A DNA stretch of 64,000 nucleotides from Pseudomonas sp. TTU2014-080ASC (GCF_001446935.1 NZ_LKKK01000011.1:558001-622000); one strand, 5' to 3'. Positions 1-8,508 are shown, numbered from the stretch's first letter. Notes: generated from the letters alone by a model not told the origin. Made by a program: numbers and translations.

Positions 1-768
1 GGCTCTAAATTTAATTTGACAACTGCGGGTGAACAGGTACTTGAAATTGCCAAGGATACCTACAGTGTACTGGCCCAGTTAGGTGGTGTCAGTGAAGGCG
101 CTGCAAGTGACGTAAGCGGGAATATTCGATTGTTAGTCGTGGGGCAAATAGTTTCGCCAGCCTACGATGAGTTTCTGTCGGGTTTCTACAGGCAATATCC
201 AAATATTGGAGTCCAGATAGAGACACTGCGCAGTTCAGATATTGTCAGCGCTGTCCAGCAGAAGACTGCGACGATGGGGGTCTGTATTACTAAAGCTATA
301 CCTTATCGTTTAGATCAGAAGCTTTTTATGCGTCAGAATTATGCCTTCTATTGTGGACGATCCCATTCATTGTATGGGCGATCTGATGTGACACTTGAGG
401 AGTTATCACCTGAGCGCTACATTAATTTTACCAGTACTCAAGTTGGCGATACTTTTTTACCGCTAAATCTATTTCGGGAGAAACATGGCTTTACCGGGCG
501 GTTATCTGCGTCGAGTGATTCGCTTTCTGAAATATTACGCCTGATATTGTGCGGCTTTGGTTATGGCTGTTTGCCGATGCAGATGGCAGAAAAGTATGTT
601 GAATCGGGTGACCTTTGGTTGCTTTCTCCTGACGGGGGATTTGCCGAAGTTGATCTGCAACTTATTTGGAACCCAGAACAGAAACTTAATGCTGCCGAAA
701 AAACATTTATGAGCGAGCTTGTTGCGTTGTTGGATCGTGGCGATTTTTCGTTAATTTCTCAGTCTTAG
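1..768 (+). CDS. LysR-family transcriptional regulator, 5'-truncated by the window edge
   Basis: The reading frame is open from base 1 and runs 255 codons to a stop at 766-768. It begins with F-N-L-T-T-A-G-E-Q-V-L, which is the end of the LysR helix-turn-helix/linker (F.LT.AG), followed by a LysR substrate-binding domain (IRLLVVGQIVSPAYDEFLSGF onward). The DNA-binding helices lie left of the window, so an internal TTG at 16 is not the real start. Base composition is AT-richer than most of the window. It converges on the aminotransferase gene with a shared bidirectional terminator between them. The target and effector are unknown. Confidence 0.85.
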   Translation, partial: GSKFNLTTAGEQVLEIAKDTYSVLAQLGGVSEGAASDVSGNIRLLVVGQIVSPAYDEFLSGFYRQYPNIGVQIETLRSSDIVSAVQQKTATMGVCITKAIPYRLDQKLFMRQNYAFYCGRSHSLYGRSDVTLEELSPERYINFTSTQVGDTFLPLNLFREKHGFTGRLSASSDSLSEILRLILCGFGYGCLPMQMAEKYVESGDLWLLSPDGGFAEVDLQLIWNPEQKLNAAEKTFMSELVALLDRGDFSLISQS

Positions 769-796
769 AATTCTTTTTATTCTCGCTGGTATTTCT

Positions 797-826
797 AAAA
801 GTCCCCCTCTGTGAGGGGGACTTTTT
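797..826. terminator. Bidirectional intrinsic terminator
   Basis: A perfect 13-bp stem (797-809 with 813-825, loop TGT) has a GTCCCCCTC/GAGGGGGAC core, flanked by A's on the left and T's on the right. It can stop the LysR transcript on the plus strand and the aminotransferase transcript on the minus strand. Confidence 0.9.
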
Positions 827-828
827 CA

Positions 829-2073
829 TTAAGCAGCAAATACTTTTGCGATCTCTTTTGCTGCGACTGAGAAAGCCTGTTTCATCTCCTCGATAACACT
901 GTCGGTGTGCTCAAAGGAGAGAAATATGCGGCCGTAAGGCGAAGGCATCATCAACACGCCAGACTTACGCAGCGCCAGGTGCAGGGCTTTGGAAAACTCA
1001 GTGTTGGCGATTTCTGCGGCCTGGTTGTAGGAGGTGGGCTCCACATCACCCAGCCAGATCGTAAAGACGCTGCCATAGCCGGAGGTCGTGACGCGGACTC
1101 CCTCTGCTTCAAAGCAGGATCTGATGAATGTCCGCAGCTCGTTGCCTCGGGCCATTAACGCTGCGTAATCGGCTTGTTCCAACAATTGCAGCGTGCTGGT
1201 TACCGCGGCGCTGGCCAGTGGGTTGCCACTGAAGGTTCCGCCGCGCAGTACGCGACCTTCCTCAAAAGCGGCGAGTACTTCTGGTTTACCCAGCAGAGCA
1301 GAGACCGGCACGCCATTGCCGATAGCTTTGCCGACGGTAGCCAGATCGGGGTCTAGTCCGTAATGGTGGCTGGTCAGCCCGTTAAACACTCGGAAGCCCA
1401 TCAGCACTTCATCGCCAATTACCAGCGCACCGTGTTTGTGGGCGATTTCTTGAACGTGTTTCAAGTAACCGGGGGCCGCCATGATGCAGCCGGCGTTGGC
1501 CAGCATGGGCTCAACTAGCACCGCGGCGATGTCACCGTCTTCAGCGAAAAGACGTTCGACATCGTCAAAATCGTTGAAGCGCAACAGGGTAGTGCGCGCT
1601 GTGGATGGGCGCTGGTTCGAGTCGAACAGGGCTTCTGCGCTGCCGATATTCCCGAAGCTGACATCATCGAACCAGCCATCGAAGCCTGCCGCCATTTTGG
1701 CGATTTTCGATTTGCCGGTGTAGGCGCGGGCCGCGCGGCAGGCCAGGTGCACCGCCTCGCTGCCTGAGTTGGTGAAGATGACCTTGCTCAATGCGCCAGT
1801 CTGCGCAGCCAGTGCGCTTGCCGCGCCGTGCTCACGCACGTGCGCCCAGGATGGCGCGGCGGCATCGCTCAGCGCCTTAGCGACGTTTGCCACCACTGCG
1901 TCATTAGAGTGGCCGACCAGCACAGCACCAAAGCCCAGTGCGGTGTCGATGTACTTGCGGCCGTGGCTGTCCCACAGGTATGCGCCTTTGCCATGGCTGA
2001 TAAAGAGTTTTTCTCCGTCCAGTTCCGGCAGGATGCGTGCCGCGCTCGAAACATCGCCCACTAAGTTCTGCAT
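829..2073 (-). CDS. Class III PLP aminotransferase, glutamate-1-semialdehyde aminomutase-like
   Basis: This 414-residue PLP enzyme of fold type I is cytoplasmic. The cofactor aspartate lies in IGDEVLMGFR (about residue 221) and the Schiff-base lysine in TVGKAIGNG (about residue 249). RGGTFSGNPLA is the phosphate-binding segment typical of HemL-like aminomutases. I chose the ATG at 2073, which has GGGA seven bases upstream, over an in-frame TTG at 2085. It lies downstream of a LysR gene and a cupin gene on the same strand, far from any haem genes. A catabolic aminotransferase/aminomutase role is therefore more likely than housekeeping HemL. The substrate is unknown. Confidence 0.75.
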   Translation of the reverse strand: MQNLVGDVSSAARILPELDGEKLFISHGKGAYLWDSHGRKYIDTALGFGAVLVGHSNDAVVANVAKALSDAAAPSWAHVREHGAASALAAQTGALSKVIFTNSGSEAVHLACRAARAYTGKSKIAKMAAGFDGWFDDVSFGNIGSAEALFDSNQRPSTARTTLLRFNDFDDVERLFAEDGDIAAVLVEPMLANAGCIMAAPGYLKHVQEIAHKHGALVIGDEVLMGFRVFNGLTSHHYGLDPDLATVGKAIGNGVPVSALLGKPEVLAAFEEGRVLRGGTFSGNPLASAAVTSTLQLLEQADYAALMARGNELRTFIRSCFEAEGVRVTTSGYGSVFTIWLGDVEPTSYNQAAEIANTEFSKALHLALRKSGVLMMPSPYGRIFLSFEHTDSVIEEMKQAFSVAAKEIAKVFAA

Positions 2074-2170
2074 AAATATTCCCAAATTCTTGTAAGTCTG
2101 TTGGACGTGTAAAGGGTGATCTGAGGGGATCGTTAAGAACGTTGGCTGGTAGCGTCCACCTGCTTTTCTC

Positions 2171-3073
2171 TCAGACCGACCAAGGAGAAGCGCTAAGTTT
2201 TGCCTGTAAAAAATCCCTGAAGACTTTGATCCTCGGGCTTAGGTTTTTACGGTTGGCGTAGATCATGTAAACAGGCTCGGCGATGCCGGGTTGGAAGTCC
2301 CGGAGCAGGGGTACAAGTCTTCCTTTTTTGATGTCCTCACCCACATGAAAGTCGGCAAGACGCACAATCCCGGCACCGGCCAAGGCCATGTCGCGCAGCA
2401 GGTCGCCTTGGGCAAAAGTCGACTTGGCAACCACGGGAATCGACGTCGTATCACCATCGACTTTGAAGGACCAATTGTTCCAGGGGCTGTTGAAACTGAA
2501 GTTAAAGCAGGTGTGCTTGAGCAAGTCCTGAGGGTGTGCGGGCGTTCCGTTGGTTTGTAGATATTCAGGTGCGGCGCAGACGATCCACTCGGTGTCTCCG
2601 ATCTTTCTGGCGACCCTTGATGAGCTGGGAAGCACGCCACTGTGAATGGCAAGGTCCAGTCCTTTTTCAAATTGGTCTTCGTACTGAGGACCCACCTGTA
2701 TTTCAACGGACAGTTCAGGGTATTGAGTCAGAAATTCAGACAGCCACGGGATGATCTGATGCTTGGCAAAGGTGGTCATGGTGTGAATGCGCAGCGTGCC
2801 GCTTACGCGGGTCGGCAGCGCCTCAGCCAGTGAATCCGCCTCTGCCATGGCATCCATTACCGCTCTGGCGCTTTCTAAGTAGACGTTGCCTTCTTCGGTG
2901 AGCGTCAGGCTACGGGCACCGCGCTGAAACAGACGTACCTGCAGCCGATTCTCCAGACGATTTATCAGCTTGCTAATCGCAGACGGCGACATGTCATGGG
3001 CACGTGCAGCTGCCGAGAAATTCCCATGCTCATTGGCCCAGATGAAGGCGAGCATCTGCGAGTAGTTATCCAT
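2171..3073 (-). CDS. LysR-family transcriptional regulator
   Basis: This 300-residue protein has the N-terminal winged helix-turn-helix (AFIWANEHGNFSAAARAHDMSPSAISKLINRLE, residues about 9-41) followed by LTLTEEGNVYLESA and a LysR substrate-binding domain. The motifs are those of the single-domain LTTR family (CrgA/DntR-like). It is unusual in being co-directional with, and upstream of, the aminotransferase gene (about 97 bp gap) rather than divergent from a target. It may control the aminotransferase or the upstream cupin gene. No clear T-N11-A site was recognised. Confidence 0.85.
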   Translation of the reverse strand: MDNYSQMLAFIWANEHGNFSAAARAHDMSPSAISKLINRLENRLQVRLFQRGARSLTLTEEGNVYLESARAVMDAMAEADSLAEALPTRVSGTLRIHTMTTFAKHQIIPWLSEFLTQYPELSVEIQVGPQYEDQFEKGLDLAIHSGVLPSSSRVARKIGDTEWIVCAAPEYLQTNGTPAHPQDLLKHTCFNFSFNSPWNNWSFKVDGDTTSIPVVAKSTFAQGDLLRDMALAGAGIVRLADFHVGEDIKKGRLVPLLRDFQPGIAEPVYMIYANRKNLSPRIKVFRDFLQAKLSASPWSV

Positions 3074-3176
3074 GCAACATCTCTTTGTTTTTGTTGACTT
3101 GCGCGTTAGTCAGCCAGTGCCGCCTGCTCTGGCTACAGCCTGAAATGCGCCAGTTGGGCTTGCGCCCGGTCACGCA

Positions 3177-3713
3177 TTAGCGGATGAACTGCTCAATATA
3201 ATCATCTGGCAGACCCAGATCTTTGTAGTGTTTACGGGCTGCTTCCAGCTTGGTGAAAACATCCTCGTAACCTACGGCAATACCGTCTGGATCGACGTAG
3301 GTGTAACCACCCTGAACGTGGAACCAGGTAATCATCTCTTCAACATCTTCCGGTACGAAGAGTGTGTGAGTTTCTCCCGGCGGCTCAAAAGCAAAGGAGC
3401 CTTCTTCTGCAATCCAGTCGTGCTCCAGGTAATACCAGCGTCCTTTCAAAACCAGTGCATGGACAGCACCGGTGTGGCGGTGGCGGGAAAGCACGCCGCT
3501 TTTACGCACGCGCAGCAGGTTGATGTAGTAACCGCCGCTGACGTTGAGCATGAGAGGTTTGAACGAAACGCTTTGGGTGACAGGGACCCAGAGGTTGTCG
3601 TCTTCGAGCCAAGTGCTCAAAACTCCCGGCAGAACCATATCCGGGTTCATGTAAGGAACTTGCGGGAGTCGGTATGGGATCGCCAACTCATCGGGTTTTG
3701 GTGCAGTCGTCAT
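3177..3713 (-). CDS. Cupin-family protein, 2,4'-dihydroxyacetophenone dioxygenase-like
   Basis: This 178-residue single-cupin protein resembles 2,4'-dihydroxyacetophenone dioxygenase, a mononuclear iron enzyme that cleaves a C-C bond next to a carbonyl. The putative metal ligands are the two histidines of SRHRHTGAVHAL and the GETHT histidine of the second cupin motif. FVPEDVEEMITWFHVQGG and the C-terminal FTKLEAARKHYKDLGL are also family-like. I chose the ATG at 3713, with an AGAAAG-type ribosome site, over a GTG at 3752. It sits between the LysR and GntR regulators, consistent with a catabolic island. The real substrate is unproven. Confidence 0.65.
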   Translation of the reverse strand: MTTAPKPDELAIPYRLPQVPYMNPDMVLPGVLSTWLEDDNLWVPVTQSVSFKPLMLNVSGGYYINLLRVRKSGVLSRHRHTGAVHALVLKGRWYYLEHDWIAEEGSFAFEPPGETHTLFVPEDVEEMITWFHVQGGYTYVDPDGIAVGYEDVFTKLEAARKHYKDLGLPDDYIEQFIR

Positions 3714-3828
3714 CAGGCTTTCTCGCAACGGGGTTATTGGCTCAAAGGTCACTAGCGATCATTTGGTCCAGCGTGCGACAAGCCTATCCTCTTTGAGCAC
3801 TCGGCAAATATTGGAAGATTTCACATCG

Positions 3829-3849
3829 CCTGTGAACTGGATTCACAGG
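3829..3849. other. Inverted repeat CCTGTGAA-N5-TTCACAGG
   Basis: A perfect 8-bp dyad with a 5-base spacer lies between the GntR gene end and the cupin gene start. It has no T-run on the minus strand, so an operator upstream of the cupin gene is as likely as a terminator of the GntR gene. Confidence 0.4.
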
Positions 3850-3893
3850 TCGGGCGTAATTTGCGTTCGATTTTGTAAGGCCAGCCGCCTGGT

Positions 3894-4562
3894 TTAGTCG
3901 TGTTCGCGCTGGGCGTACTGCAGCATCTGATCGCTGCTGTCGAGGATGTCCGTGCATATCGCCGCGCGTGCAGCAGCGCCGTCTTTGGCTTTAAGTGCGG
4001 TGAGTACTTCCCAGTGATGATCAACGGCCATGCGCTCGTTAAAGCTGGCGTATGCCTGAGCAATCAGCGGGCCGGTGCGCATCCACAGGCCATCAAGCAG
4101 AGTCGTCAGGACCGGCATTGCGGCGATTTCAGTCAGCGCGAAATGGAACTCATGGTTGTGTCTCAAGGCGGCAGGCAGATCGTTCTCTTTGATTGCGGCC
4201 AGGTTGTTTTCAATGCAGCGCTCAAGTTGTGCGATCTGTTCGGATGTCACCAACGAGGCTGCTGTTTCTGCGGCGAGCCCTTCAAGCGCAAGGCGGATGC
4301 TGCGTATTTCCAAGTACTGCTTGGAGGTGAGCATGGGCACGCGGATGTCTCGTGGCGACTTGAGCACCAGTGCTTGCTCTTTGGCCAACTGCAAAATCGC
4401 ATCGCGCACTGGGGTGACGCTGGTGCCGAGCTGTTCTGCCAGATCACGGATGCGCAGCCTGTCATCCGGCTTAAGGCGGCCGGTGATGAGTGAGTCCCGC
4501 AGCAGACCGTAGATGCCACTGCCCAGATAGGTGTGCTTCAGATTCTCGATTGGGTAGTGCAT
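3894..4562 (-). CDS. GntR-family regulator, FCD subfamily
   Basis: This 222-residue regulator has an N-terminal GntR winged helix (LRDSLITGRLKPDDRLRIRDLAEQLGTSVTPVRDAILQLAKEQ, residues about 20-62) and an all-helical FCD effector domain. FCD motifs include IRLALEGLAAETAA and RHNHEFHFALTEIA, the latter carrying probable metal/ligand-binding histidines. It is transcribed divergently from the kinase/phospho-lyase operon. The 32-bp palindrome at 4725-4756 between them is the obvious candidate operator. FCD regulators usually repress catabolic operons and are released by a small acid or sugar acid. The ligand here is unknown. Confidence 0.88.
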   Translation of the reverse strand: MHYPIENLKHTYLGSGIYGLLRDSLITGRLKPDDRLRIRDLAEQLGTSVTPVRDAILQLAKEQALVLKSPRDIRVPMLTSKQYLEIRSIRLALEGLAAETAASLVTSEQIAQLERCIENNLAAIKENDLPAALRHNHEFHFALTEIAAMPVLTTLLDGLWMRTGPLIAQAYASFNERMAVDHHWEVLTALKAKDGAAARAAICTDILDSSDQMLQYAQREHD

Positions 4563-4868
4563 TGCTGGCTCTTAAGGGACGTATGTGCAGGGGCTGAGTA
4601 GTCTGCGTGAGATTAGCGTGGACCACAAACAAGGCACCGTGTGGTGCTTTCTCGGTGGAGCAGGGCATCACGCTAACTCAGCTCAAACATATCCATCTTA
4701 GAGGGCGTTCGGTGAATTTTGAATCACTAAAAATATGATGCATCATATTTTTAGTGTGTTTTAATGCCTGCATTCTGTGCTCTGGCACGACAGTCCGAAG
4801 TGCTCTGGGGCGGGCTGATCAGTAACTCCGGTGTCGGACTTTATTCCAGCCTCAAGAGGTAAATGGTT
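4563..4868. other. Divergent regulatory region between GntR gene and kinase operon
   Basis: About 300 bp without a gene. It holds the 32-bp palindrome at 4725-4756 in a local AT-rich patch, and the kinase ribosome site AAGAGG at 4854-4859. I see no small ORF with a convincing ribosome site and no RNA gene. Confidence 0.6.
4725..4756. promoter_or_regulatory. Perfect 32-bp palindrome, candidate GntR operator
   Basis: Bases 4725-4740 are exactly the reverse complement of 4741-4756, centred on ATGATGCATCAT with CACTAAAAAT arms. The symmetry breaks immediately outside (T4724 opposite T4757). It lies midway between the divergent GntR and kinase genes. A dimer of the neighbouring FCD regulator is the simplest ligand. 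A symmetry of this length could also hold two dimers or form a cruciform. Confidence 0.7.
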
Positions 4869-5924
4869 ATGTCGCTTGAACCTGACAGCTTGTTGGAAGT
4901 CGCGCCTGCCAAGGTCAGCGATGAACAAGCAATCGCTTTACTGCAGAAATATTTTGGTTTGAGTGGCACGCCGGAAAGAATGGGCGGTGAGCGAGACTTG
5001 AACTTTCGCGTGCAACTGGCCGATGGCACTTCGCGCCTGCTGAAGCTTTCGCACCCGTTGGAGCAGCACGCGGTGGTCGACTTTCACAATCAGGCAATGC
5101 TGAGGATTGAACAGCAGGACCCAGAACTACCGGTTCAGCGCGTGTACCGCTCGCTAAGTGGCAAGTACATCACTTATGTTGAAGTGGATGGCCAGCACAT
5201 GATCGCGCGTCTGCTGTCCTTTGTTGACGGGCTGCCGCTTTACCGTTTGGTTGAGACGACTGCTGCATTGCGTAGAGATATCGGTCGCGCACTGGCACGT
5301 TTTGACCGCGCGCTGGTCGGCTTTGAGCATCCTGCTGCCGGGCATACCCTGCTGTGGGATATGCAGCACGCCGCACGTTTGAGGCCACTGTTGGTGCACA
5401 TCAGCGACAGCTTTGAGCGCGGTTTGGTTGAGCGCGGCCTCGATGGTTTTGAGGAAAAAGTGCTGCCGAAAATGGGCAGCCTGCGTAAGCAGGTCATTCA
5501 TAACGACATGAACCCGCATAACATCATCGTCGATGCAGACAACACCGATGTTGTGCGCAATATTCTGGACTTTGGCGATATGGTGCAGGCTCCGCTGGTC
5601 AATGACGTAGCGGTGGCTGCGTCATACCAATTGGGCCTGGAAGGGGATGTATTGCAGCCGGCGCTGGATGTTATCGGGGCTTACCACAGTGTTTTCCCGC
5701 TAACACAGGATGAGCAGCAACTGCTGCCGGAGTTGCTGGCTACGCGCTTGGCGTTGGCGTTGTCGATCAACTCGTGGCGGGCTGAGCTGCACCCTTCAAA
5801 CCGCCAGTACATTCACCGTAACTCGCAACGGGCATGGTCAAATCTTAAGTCGCTGGCACTGATCTCCCGGACAGAAATCGAAGACCGAATCTCACAAGCC
5901 TGCAGCAATAAGGTTTCAGCATGA
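4869..5924 (+). CDS. APH-family phosphotransferase, hydroxylysine kinase-like
   Basis: This 351-residue cytoplasmic kinase has the aminoglycoside-phosphotransferase/choline-kinase fold. The catalytic loop is VIHNDMNPHNIIVD (about residues 209-222, H-x-D-x4-N), and the metal-binding aspartate follows in ILDFGDM. The ATG at 4869 has AAGAGG nine bases upstream, and the ATG at 4863 is too close to it. Its stop overlaps the next start (ATGA), so it is translationally coupled to a class III PLP enzyme of the phospho-lyase type. By analogy with the hydroxylysine kinase/phosphohydroxylysine phospho-lyase pair, it probably phosphorylates an amino alcohol before elimination. Homoserine-kinase-like activity is a weaker alternative. 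Confidence 0.7.
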   Translation: MSLEPDSLLEVAPAKVSDEQAIALLQKYFGLSGTPERMGGERDLNFRVQLADGTSRLLKLSHPLEQHAVVDFHNQAMLRIEQQDPELPVQRVYRSLSGKYITYVEVDGQHMIARLLSFVDGLPLYRLVETTAALRRDIGRALARFDRALVGFEHPAAGHTLLWDMQHAARLRPLLVHISDSFERGLVERGLDGFEEKVLPKMGSLRKQVIHNDMNPHNIIVDADNTDVVRNILDFGDMVQAPLVNDVAVAASYQLGLEGDVLQPALDVIGAYHSVFPLTQDEQQLLPELLATRLALALSINSWRAELHPSNRQYIHRNSQRAWSNLKSLALISRTEIEDRISQACSNKVSA

Positions 5925-7243
5925 GCATGATCAATGGATTTACAGCCGAAGATGCAGCCCGTCTTTCTGAGGCGGAACAACGCTTGATTGAACGGCGCGA
6001 GCGCCTGCTCGGTCCGGCTTACCGCCTCTTCTATGAGCGACCGCTGCATGCCGTGCGTGGCGAGGGCGTCTGGCTGTTTGACCTGCAAGGGCGGCGCTAT
6101 CTGGATGCCTACAACAATGTTGTTTCACTCGGGCACTGCCACCCGCATGTTGTGGAAGCCATGTACCGGCAGTCCAAACAGCTCAATACCCACACCCGAT
6201 ATCTGCAGGAAGGCATTCTGGACTATGCCGAGCAGTTGCTGGGCACCTTCGATGGCGAGCTGAATCGGGTCATGTTCACCTGCACAGGCAGCGAGGCGAA
6301 TGACCTGGCCCTTCGCATGGCGCGGCAATACACAGGCGGCACGGGCGTTATCATCACCCAGTTTGCCTACCACGGCGTGACGGGTGACATCGCCGAACTG
6401 TCGCCATCGCTTGGTCCTGCCATGGTCTTGCCTGAGCATGTGCGGACAATCCGGGCACCGGACGCATACCGCCTTGGTGCTGAAAACGTGTCCTCTGTAT
6501 TTGCTGCCGACATTCGAGCGGCTATCGCCGACATGAAGGCCCATGGCATACGGCCTGCCGCCATTTTGTTTGACGGTATTTTCTCAAGCGATGGTGTCTT
6601 GCCGGGGCCGGCAGGCTTTATGGAGGAGGGCATTGCGCTGGCTCAAGCAGAAGGCCTGCTCTACATCGCCGATGAAGTACAGCCTGGCTTTGGACGCACC
6701 GGCGAGTGCATGTGGGGCTTCATGCGCCACAACGTTAAGCCAGATATCGTGACGTTAGGCAAGCCAATGGGCAACGGGCAGCCAATCGCCGGGATTGTTG
6801 GACGCTCGGAGGTGGTTGATCATTTCGGTCGCAACATGCGCTATTTCAATACGTTCGGCGGCAACCCTGTTTCATGCGCGGCAGGTAAAGCGGTTCTAGA
6901 GGTTATTCAGGAAGAGAACCTGCAGCAAAGAGCCCAAGACACGGGCCGCTACTTGCTTGAAGGGCTAGCTCGTTTGGCTGATCGTCACGAGTTGATCGGC
7001 GATGTTCGCGGTGCGGGTTTGTTCTTGGGGGTTGAGCTGGTGACCGATCGCGCTAGCAAGCAGCCTGCTGCAGCTCAGGCGCGCAAGGTTGTTAACCACA
7101 TGCGCGAAAATGGTGTGTTGATTAGCGCCGCCGGCCCCTTGGAAAACGTCCTGAAGATTCGCCCGCTGCTGGCCTTTACCCAAGAGCACGCCGACCTGCT
7201 GATCGAGTCTGTGGACACCGCTTTGAGCGAAGTGGAACGCTAA
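5921..7243 (+). CDS. Class III PLP enzyme, probable O-phospho-amine phospho-lyase
   Basis: This 440-residue PLP enzyme carries the cofactor aspartate in YIADEVQPGFGRTG (D251) and the Schiff-base lysine in TLGKPMGNGQP (K281). YLDAYNNVVSLGHCHPHVV and LNTHTRYLQEGILDYAEQLL match the ethanolamine-phosphate/5-phosphohydroxylysine phospho-lyase branch (AGXT2L type), which removes phosphate and ammonia rather than transferring the amino group. It overlaps the kinase gene by ATGA, supporting a two-step phosphorylate-then-eliminate pathway. Expression is probably set by the divergent GntR regulator. The exact amino alcohol (hydroxylysine, ethanolamine or other) cannot be read from the sequence. A plain transaminase remains possible. 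Confidence 0.72.
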   Translation: MSMINGFTAEDAARLSEAEQRLIERRERLLGPAYRLFYERPLHAVRGEGVWLFDLQGRRYLDAYNNVVSLGHCHPHVVEAMYRQSKQLNTHTRYLQEGILDYAEQLLGTFDGELNRVMFTCTGSEANDLALRMARQYTGGTGVIITQFAYHGVTGDIAELSPSLGPAMVLPEHVRTIRAPDAYRLGAENVSSVFAADIRAAIADMKAHGIRPAAILFDGIFSSDGVLPGPAGFMEEGIALAQAEGLLYIADEVQPGFGRTGECMWGFMRHNVKPDIVTLGKPMGNGQPIAGIVGRSEVVDHFGRNMRYFNTFGGNPVSCAAGKAVLEVIQEENLQQRAQDTGRYLLEGLARLADRHELIGDVRGAGLFLGVELVTDRASKQPAAAQARKVVNHMRENGVLISAAGPLENVLKIRPLLAFTQEHADLLIESVDTALSEVER

Positions 7244-7246
7244 ATG

Positions 7247-7282
7247 TCCATGGAGAGCGCTGCTTGCGGCGCTCTCCATGGA
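7247..7282 (+). terminator. Strong hairpin after the kinase/phospho-lyase operon
   Basis: A perfect 14-bp stem (7247-7260 with 7269-7282, loop of 8) starts three bases after the stop codon. No immediate T-run follows, but the T5 of CATTTTTCC is about 20 bases on. It probably acts as a 3'-end or stability hairpin. Confidence 0.65.
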
Positions 7283-7396
7283 TGGCTGTTATTGGCGCAT
7301 TTTTCCCTGAGCAGTGCTCAATCCTTAGAACCACGCTCACTGATTTGATCAGCCGCGGCTCTAGGCTTGCGAAGGGGCCTATCCGATAACTTGGGC

Positions 7397-8068
7397 TTAC
7401 TTGTCTCTTGCGCCACCTAAATACGCACAGCCACGTAACACTTCACCATCCAAACGCAGCTCAGCTGTCATGTTGCTGATGGCACCGCTCATGTTGTCGA
7501 CGCAGCGTTGTTTGGCGATCCACAGGTCGAGGCGTTCGCCGTTGGCCTCGCTGCTGAGGTTGAGGCGGCCTTCGGGGAGTTGTTCTTCGAGGTAGGGCAG
7601 TGCCTGGGCTTCTTTGCCTGGGCGGTTGAGGATCAGGCCCTGATTGCTGACTGCGATGGCCCACCCGGGCTCATTGCCGCTGGCACGTAGAATGGTGCGG
7701 CTGAAGTTGATGTCGTTGCAGCCGTGGCCTTCGCCTTGCAGGCGGTAGATTTCGGTGGGAATCAGTTGGCCGTCGGTGCCGGCTTGGGAGGCGCTGTGCA
7801 ATTGGCCGCGCAGGTCAGCAAAGAGTTTTTGATTGCCGTCGCCCAACAGACTGGCGATGTCGTTGCGCAGGTCACTGTCGGCGGGAGCTTCGATAAGGAA
7901 TTTGCGCTGTTCCTTGCAGGGGCGGAATAGCAGCTCGTCTGCGTTCTGGCTGATCTCGCCTTGCATGCGGGAGGTGTTCAGGTCCGGGGAGTCGGGCTTG
8001 CCGGTGTACACCTGACAGCTGGCCAGTAGTGGGATCAGGGCGTAGCAAAGAGGGCGGCTGAATCGCAT
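7397..8068 (-). CDS. Predicted lipoprotein of unknown function
   Basis: This 223-residue protein has a lipoprotein signal: MRFSRPLCYALIPLLASC, with C18 as the likely lipidated cysteine. The rest is soluble and contains paired cysteines (about C60, C130, C200 and C215), suggesting disulfides in the periplasm. It resembles COG3650-type envelope proteins, with NEPGWAIAVS reminiscent of that group. The start at 8068 is preceded by AGGAGTG. An ATG 30 bases upstream lacks a signal-peptide rationale. It converges with nothing and is followed by the YegP-like gene upstream on the same strand. The function is unknown. Confidence 0.7.
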   Translation of the reverse strand: MRFSRPLCYALIPLLASCQVYTGKPDSPDLNTSRMQGEISQNADELLFRPCKEQRKFLIEAPADSDLRNDIASLLGDGNQKLFADLRGQLHSASQAGTDGQLIPTEIYRLQGEGHGCNDINFSRTILRASGNEPGWAIAVSNQGLILNRPGKEAQALPYLEEQLPEGRLNLSSEANGERLDLWIAKQRCVDNMSGAISNMTAELRLDGEVLRGCAYLGGARDK

Positions 8069-8142
8069 CGTGTCACTCCTGTGTTCGAAGGTGTGCACGT
8101 TACCTATGGGGGCAGGGGATCACAAGGCTCATCCGGCAAGTG

Positions 8143-8166
8143 CCAACCTGACCTGGATCAGGTTGG
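8143..8166 (-). terminator. Hairpin between the YegP-like and lipoprotein genes
   Basis: CCAACCTGA-N6-TCAGGTTGG gives a 9-bp perfect stem 13 bases past the stop of the minus-strand YegP-like gene. There is no T-tract, so its strength as a terminator is doubtful. Confidence 0.45.
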
Positions 8167-8178
8167 CTTTGCAGGGTC

Positions 8179-8508
8179 TTACTCTTCTTTGATGGTGGTG
8201 CTCGGCCCGTTGGTTTTCACCGACTCGATGCCTTTGTCCCGGCTGGCGGCTGATTTGTACATTTCGCTGGTGCCGATGATTTGGTGGTTGGCGGCTTTCA
8301 GGTTGAAGTAGGGGCTGCCGTCTTTGGCATCTTTGCGCTCGTAGCGTTCGTCCAACGGGGAGTTTTTCTGCACGGATGCAATGCCGTTTTCGGCTGCTGC
8401 TTTGCTTTCGTATTGTTCACTTTGCAGGATGACTTCGCCGTTGCCGGCCTTCAGGACGAAGCGATACTGACCCTTTGCATTCTTTGACAGCACATACCAA
8501 CCAGCCAT
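8179..8508 (-). CDS. YegP-like DUF1508 protein
   Basis: This 109-residue protein consists of two tandem DUF1508 repeats: WYVLSKNAKGQYRFVLKAGNGEVILQSEQY (about 4-33), then DAKDGSPYFNLKAANHQIIGTSEMY. Each repeat ends in a segment of the type AAxxGIxSVxxN. This matches the E. coli YegP family, small cytoplasmic proteins with a beta-sheet fold and no firmly established role. The ribosome site AAGGAGAT precedes the ATG at 8508. The gene stands alone between the lipoprotein and lipase foldase genes. Confidence 0.88.
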   Translation of the reverse strand: MAGWYVLSKNAKGQYRFVLKAGNGEVILQSEQYESKAAAENGIASVQKNSPLDERYERKDAKDGSPYFNLKAANHQIIGTSEMYKSAASRDKGIESVKTNGPSTTIKEE

